A DNA stretch of 64,000 bases, from assembly GCA_008921705.1 (NCBI GenBank), contig VFFE01007081.1:277449-341448 (forward strand), given 5' to 3'. The notes under the pieces were generated by a model that saw only the letters and a program-made list of their open reading frames with translations, was not told where the DNA came from and searched no databases. This document shows positions 61,045 to 64,000 of this stretch, piece after piece; position 1 is the first letter of the stretch, and each line of letters begins with the position of its first letter. The translations under genes were made by a program, and so were the position numbers. The DNA is from Burhinus oedicnemus (Eukaryota; Chordata; Aves; Charadriiformes; Burhinidae).

Positions 61045-62360
61045 TCTCTGGGAAACTTGTGCCAGTGTTTCAACACAGTCCTCACAGTAAAGAATTTCGT
61101 CCTAATATCTAATCTAAATCTAACCCTCTTCCAGTTTAAAACCATTACCCCTTGTGCTATCCCTACACTCCCTGATAAAGAGTCGCGCCCCATCTTTCCT
61201 GTAGGACACCTTTAAGTACTGGAAGGCTGCTATAAGGTCTCCTCAGAGCCTTCTCTGCTCCCAGCTGAACAACCCCATCTCTCTCAGCCTGTCCTCATAG
61301 CAGAGGTGCTCCAGCCCTCTGATCATCTTCCTGGCCCTCCTCTGGACCTACTCCAACACGTCCATGTCCTTCTTATGCTGGGGGCTCCAGAGCTGGATGC
61401 AGTACTCCAGGTGGGGTCTCACGAGAGCAGAGCAGAGGGGCAGAATCACCTCCCTCGACCTGCTGGCCACAGTTCTTTTGATGTAGCCCAGGATGTGGTT
61501 GGCTTTCTGGGATGCAAGCACACATTGCCAGCTTCTCATCAACCAGCACCCTCAAGTCCTTCTCCTCAGGGCTGCTCTCAATCCATTCTCCGCTCAGCCT
61601 ATATTTGTGCTTGGGATTGCCCCGACCCACATGCAGGACCTTGCACTTGGCCTTGTTGAGCTTCATGAGGTTCACATGGGCCCACCTCTCAAGCCTGTCC
61701 AGGTCCTTCTGGATGGTACCCTTCCCTCCAGCATGTTGACTGTTCCACACAGCTTGGTGTCATTGTCAAACTTGCTGAGGGTGCACTCAATCCCACTGTC
61801 CCTGTTGCCAACAAAGATGTTAAATAGTACTAGTCCCAATACTGACCCCTGAGGAAGACCACTCGTGACTGGTCTCCACTTGGAAATCAAGCTGTTGACC
61901 GCAACTCTTTGATTACAACCATCCAACCAATTCCTTATCAACTGAGTGGTCCATCCATCAAATCCATGTCTCCCCAATTCATAGACAAGGATGTTGTGCA
62001 AGCCATTGTCAAATGCTTTGCACAAGTCTAGGTAGATGATGTCAGTTGCTCTTCCCTTATCCACCAATGCTGTAACCCTTTCATAGAAGGCCACCGAATT
62101 TGTTAGACACGATTTGTCTTTACTGCAGCCATGTTGGTTGTCACTGATCACGTTCTTATTTTCCCTGTGCCTTTGCAGAGTTTACAATAGGATCTGCTCC
62201 ATGATCTTGCCAGGCACAGAGGTGAGACTGACAGGCCTGTAGTTCCCCGGGTCTTTCTTTTTTACCCTTTTTAAAAATGGGGGTTGTGTTTCCCCTTTTC
62301 CAGTCAGTGGGAACTTCGCCAAACTGCCACAACTTCTCAAATATGATGGATAGAGGCTTA
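61045..62360 (-). mobile_element. CR1 LINE, ORF2 remnant (main part)
   Basis: Continuation of the minus-strand CR1. From high to low coordinates it encodes RT blocks [20 protein letters not shown] and [10 protein letters not shown] (62156-62392), YLDLCKAFDNGLHNILVYEL and the catalytic region (61672-62151), then the C-terminal pattern (61348-61750). The catalytic block reads SKFDNDTKLCG in place of the usual A-D-D or S-D-D, so one catalytic aspartate is shifted or lost. Frameshifts separate the pieces. The 5' break is near 62360. It is the same subfamily as the copy at 1-2594, but shorter by about 1 kb at the 5' end. Confidence 0.95.
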
Positions 62361-64000
62361 ATTGTCTGGACACAGTTTAGAAATTGCTTCAAAGCTTTTC
62401 AGCTCTCACAGTTCACATTTTCAATTGCTGCCAAACATTTATGCAGCTGCAGCTTGGCTCTGAGACTCTGTGGTTTCTTTTGAGTTAGCTGGTTTTCCTC
62501 CTCCGCTGTTTCATGTAGTTAAATGCTGTAATAGCTCCATGGTGTAGGAAGGGGCTGTGAGTCTGTGGCAGAACACCACTTGTGTAGAGTCTCACACCAC
62601 AGTCGCATGCACTCATCCATCTCTACTTTCACAGCTTTCTGAAAAGTTAATTTTCTAGGAGCTTTCTCCTAAGTTTTAAAGAAACAAGTAAGACCCTGCT
62701 GAATAACGTGTTACTGTTTGGAATCAAGTGAAAGATCTATTATTTATAGGCTTGGGGTGTTTTTATAAAAAAATCAGAGATGTGCCCAAGATAATTATTT
62801 GAAAATACAGTCAATAAAAACAGACTAGAATCAACAACCATCCCTCAAAATATGACTAATTAAATAGATGACACTATGCAGATGAAGAATCTGCCAAGCA
62901 CACTGAACAGCCCCTTTCAAGCTTTGGGTCTAACACAAAAAGCTTCTTAAAATGTGTATAAATATAGATATTTATATATGTATATATACATAAAAATACA
63001 GTAATGAAGATATCAACCATTAGCATTTAACCCCAAGTCAGCAAGAAGAGCCTATTTGCTACTGCTCCGTTTCATAGACTTGATTGGTTTTTGCTGTCCT
63101 ATGATCCTTTGTCAACCAGATACCTTGTGAAACAATCCTTTACACCAACCCTAAATTGATGTAAGATGTTACTAGTTCAGAACAGTGACATTTTTCTTTC
63201 ATGGAGATGAATACATGAGGACAAGAGCAAGGGCAAAGTTGTCTTAAGGACAGGCAGTATTCAAGAATAAAAGCCACTCAGAAGCATTCCGGCATTATTT
63301 CTGCCTGTTTCCTCTTTAAGCAGCCATCATGGAAACAGCTAGATGGCATTTAGAAAGAGAATTTAAAATAAATCTTTTATTTCCACTGGAATTACTGAAG
63401 AAATACTAAATTACATTTCAAAGGAGTTTAACATGTTTAGGTTGTTTTACTTTTTTAAATATGCAGGGCTATTTCTGCTTGGAATATAGCATCTCTTTCA
63501 AGCTAACATGTTCAATTTCCTGGCTGTGATGCTGCAAAAATATGCTGCCTCTCTTTCTAACTCTCTGCAGACATTTATCTCAATAATACTAGCTGGGGTT
63601 TTCATTTATTTCACCATGTCAGGAAACTTCTCCTTTCCCTTTATTAGAGTATTCATTTTTAAGGTGATTATTTTCCGTTTGAATGATCTTGAAGCTCATC
63701 GTTTTGGGAAAGGGCAGCATGAAACCACAGGTCTCACTTAAACTTATTTTGAGAAAGTAAATGGTACATTGACTTTGCACTGGCCTTTGGCAGATGGGTA
63801 AATTTTACCTTCTGCTTCAACTCTTGATTTATAAAATGCATTTTTCAAATGTTGTAAGGCACTCAGGCCTAATAATGGATGTCTTATATTTTCTTTAAAA
63901 CCCAGGTAGATTACTGAAGGATTACAAAATGATTCACCAGTGGGTTGTATTTTCTTTACAAGGCAGTGAACAGACACATTTCAGCAACCAGGAGTGGCTG
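62361..64000. other. Single-copy non-coding DNA
   Basis: Contains a TA-rich simple repeat at 62961-62992. No gene or further repeat recognised up to the window edge. Confidence 0.5.
62961..62992. repeat. TA-rich simple repeat
   Basis: Interrupted AT/GT alternation (TATATATGTATATATACATA). Confidence 0.8.

Overview
The window is bird nuclear DNA, or that of a close archosaur. The main reason is its repeats: chicken-repeat-1 (CR1) LINEs with the typical ATTCTATG-type 3' ends and 5' truncation, long terminal repeats (LTRs) of an endogenous retrovirus with 5-bp target duplications, faint old MIR/L3-like relics, and otherwise low-repeat, AT-rich single-copy sequence. No bacterial, phage or organelle gene is present. 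I found no rRNA or tRNA gene, no CRISPR array and no gene I can name. About one tenth of the window is recognisable mobile-element sequence.

Layout. 1-3199 is a CR1 cluster: a 2.6-kb minus-strand copy cut by the window edge, then two plus-strand 3' ends. 3200-9423 is single copy. 9424-10540 holds two minus-strand CR1 pieces. 11940-12780 is a very old, decayed CR1/L3-like element. 12781-34791 is mostly single copy, with two or three MIR-like relics, one CR1 3' end (20446-20740), short microsatellites, and stretches rich in homeodomain-type sites that may be conserved non-coding elements. 34792-35718 is a CR1 of a different subfamily whose reverse-transcriptase motif is intact. 39223-42360 is an LTR-rich interval with a 20-N assembly gap. 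42361-59088 is single copy. 60629-62360 is a minus-strand CR1 split by a younger plus-strand CR1.

Genes. No complete gene is visible. Six segments look like single coding exons or retrocopy fragments because of open frame, codon character and in some cases good splice sites: 32856-33065 (-), 34297-34513 (+), 36868-37010 (-), 40867-41027 (-), 53682-53834 (+) and 57837-58154 (+). None matches a protein I recognise, and they do not assemble into one gene model, so the window is either a gene desert or large introns. ORFs of 60-140 codons elsewhere are no more than chance would give in 64 kb.

The most informative structure is at 39-42 kb. The 5-bp flanks show that the LTR starting at 39223 belongs with the LTR end at 40602 (ACACC on both sides). 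The LTR at 41223-41950 has its own flanks (CTGAT/CTGCT). The sequence at 39951-40358 is a second copy of the unique flank at 41951-42360. This fits two haplotypes joined in series in the assembly, one of them possibly carrying a real LTR-LTR recombination deletion. I saw no novel multi-gene system.
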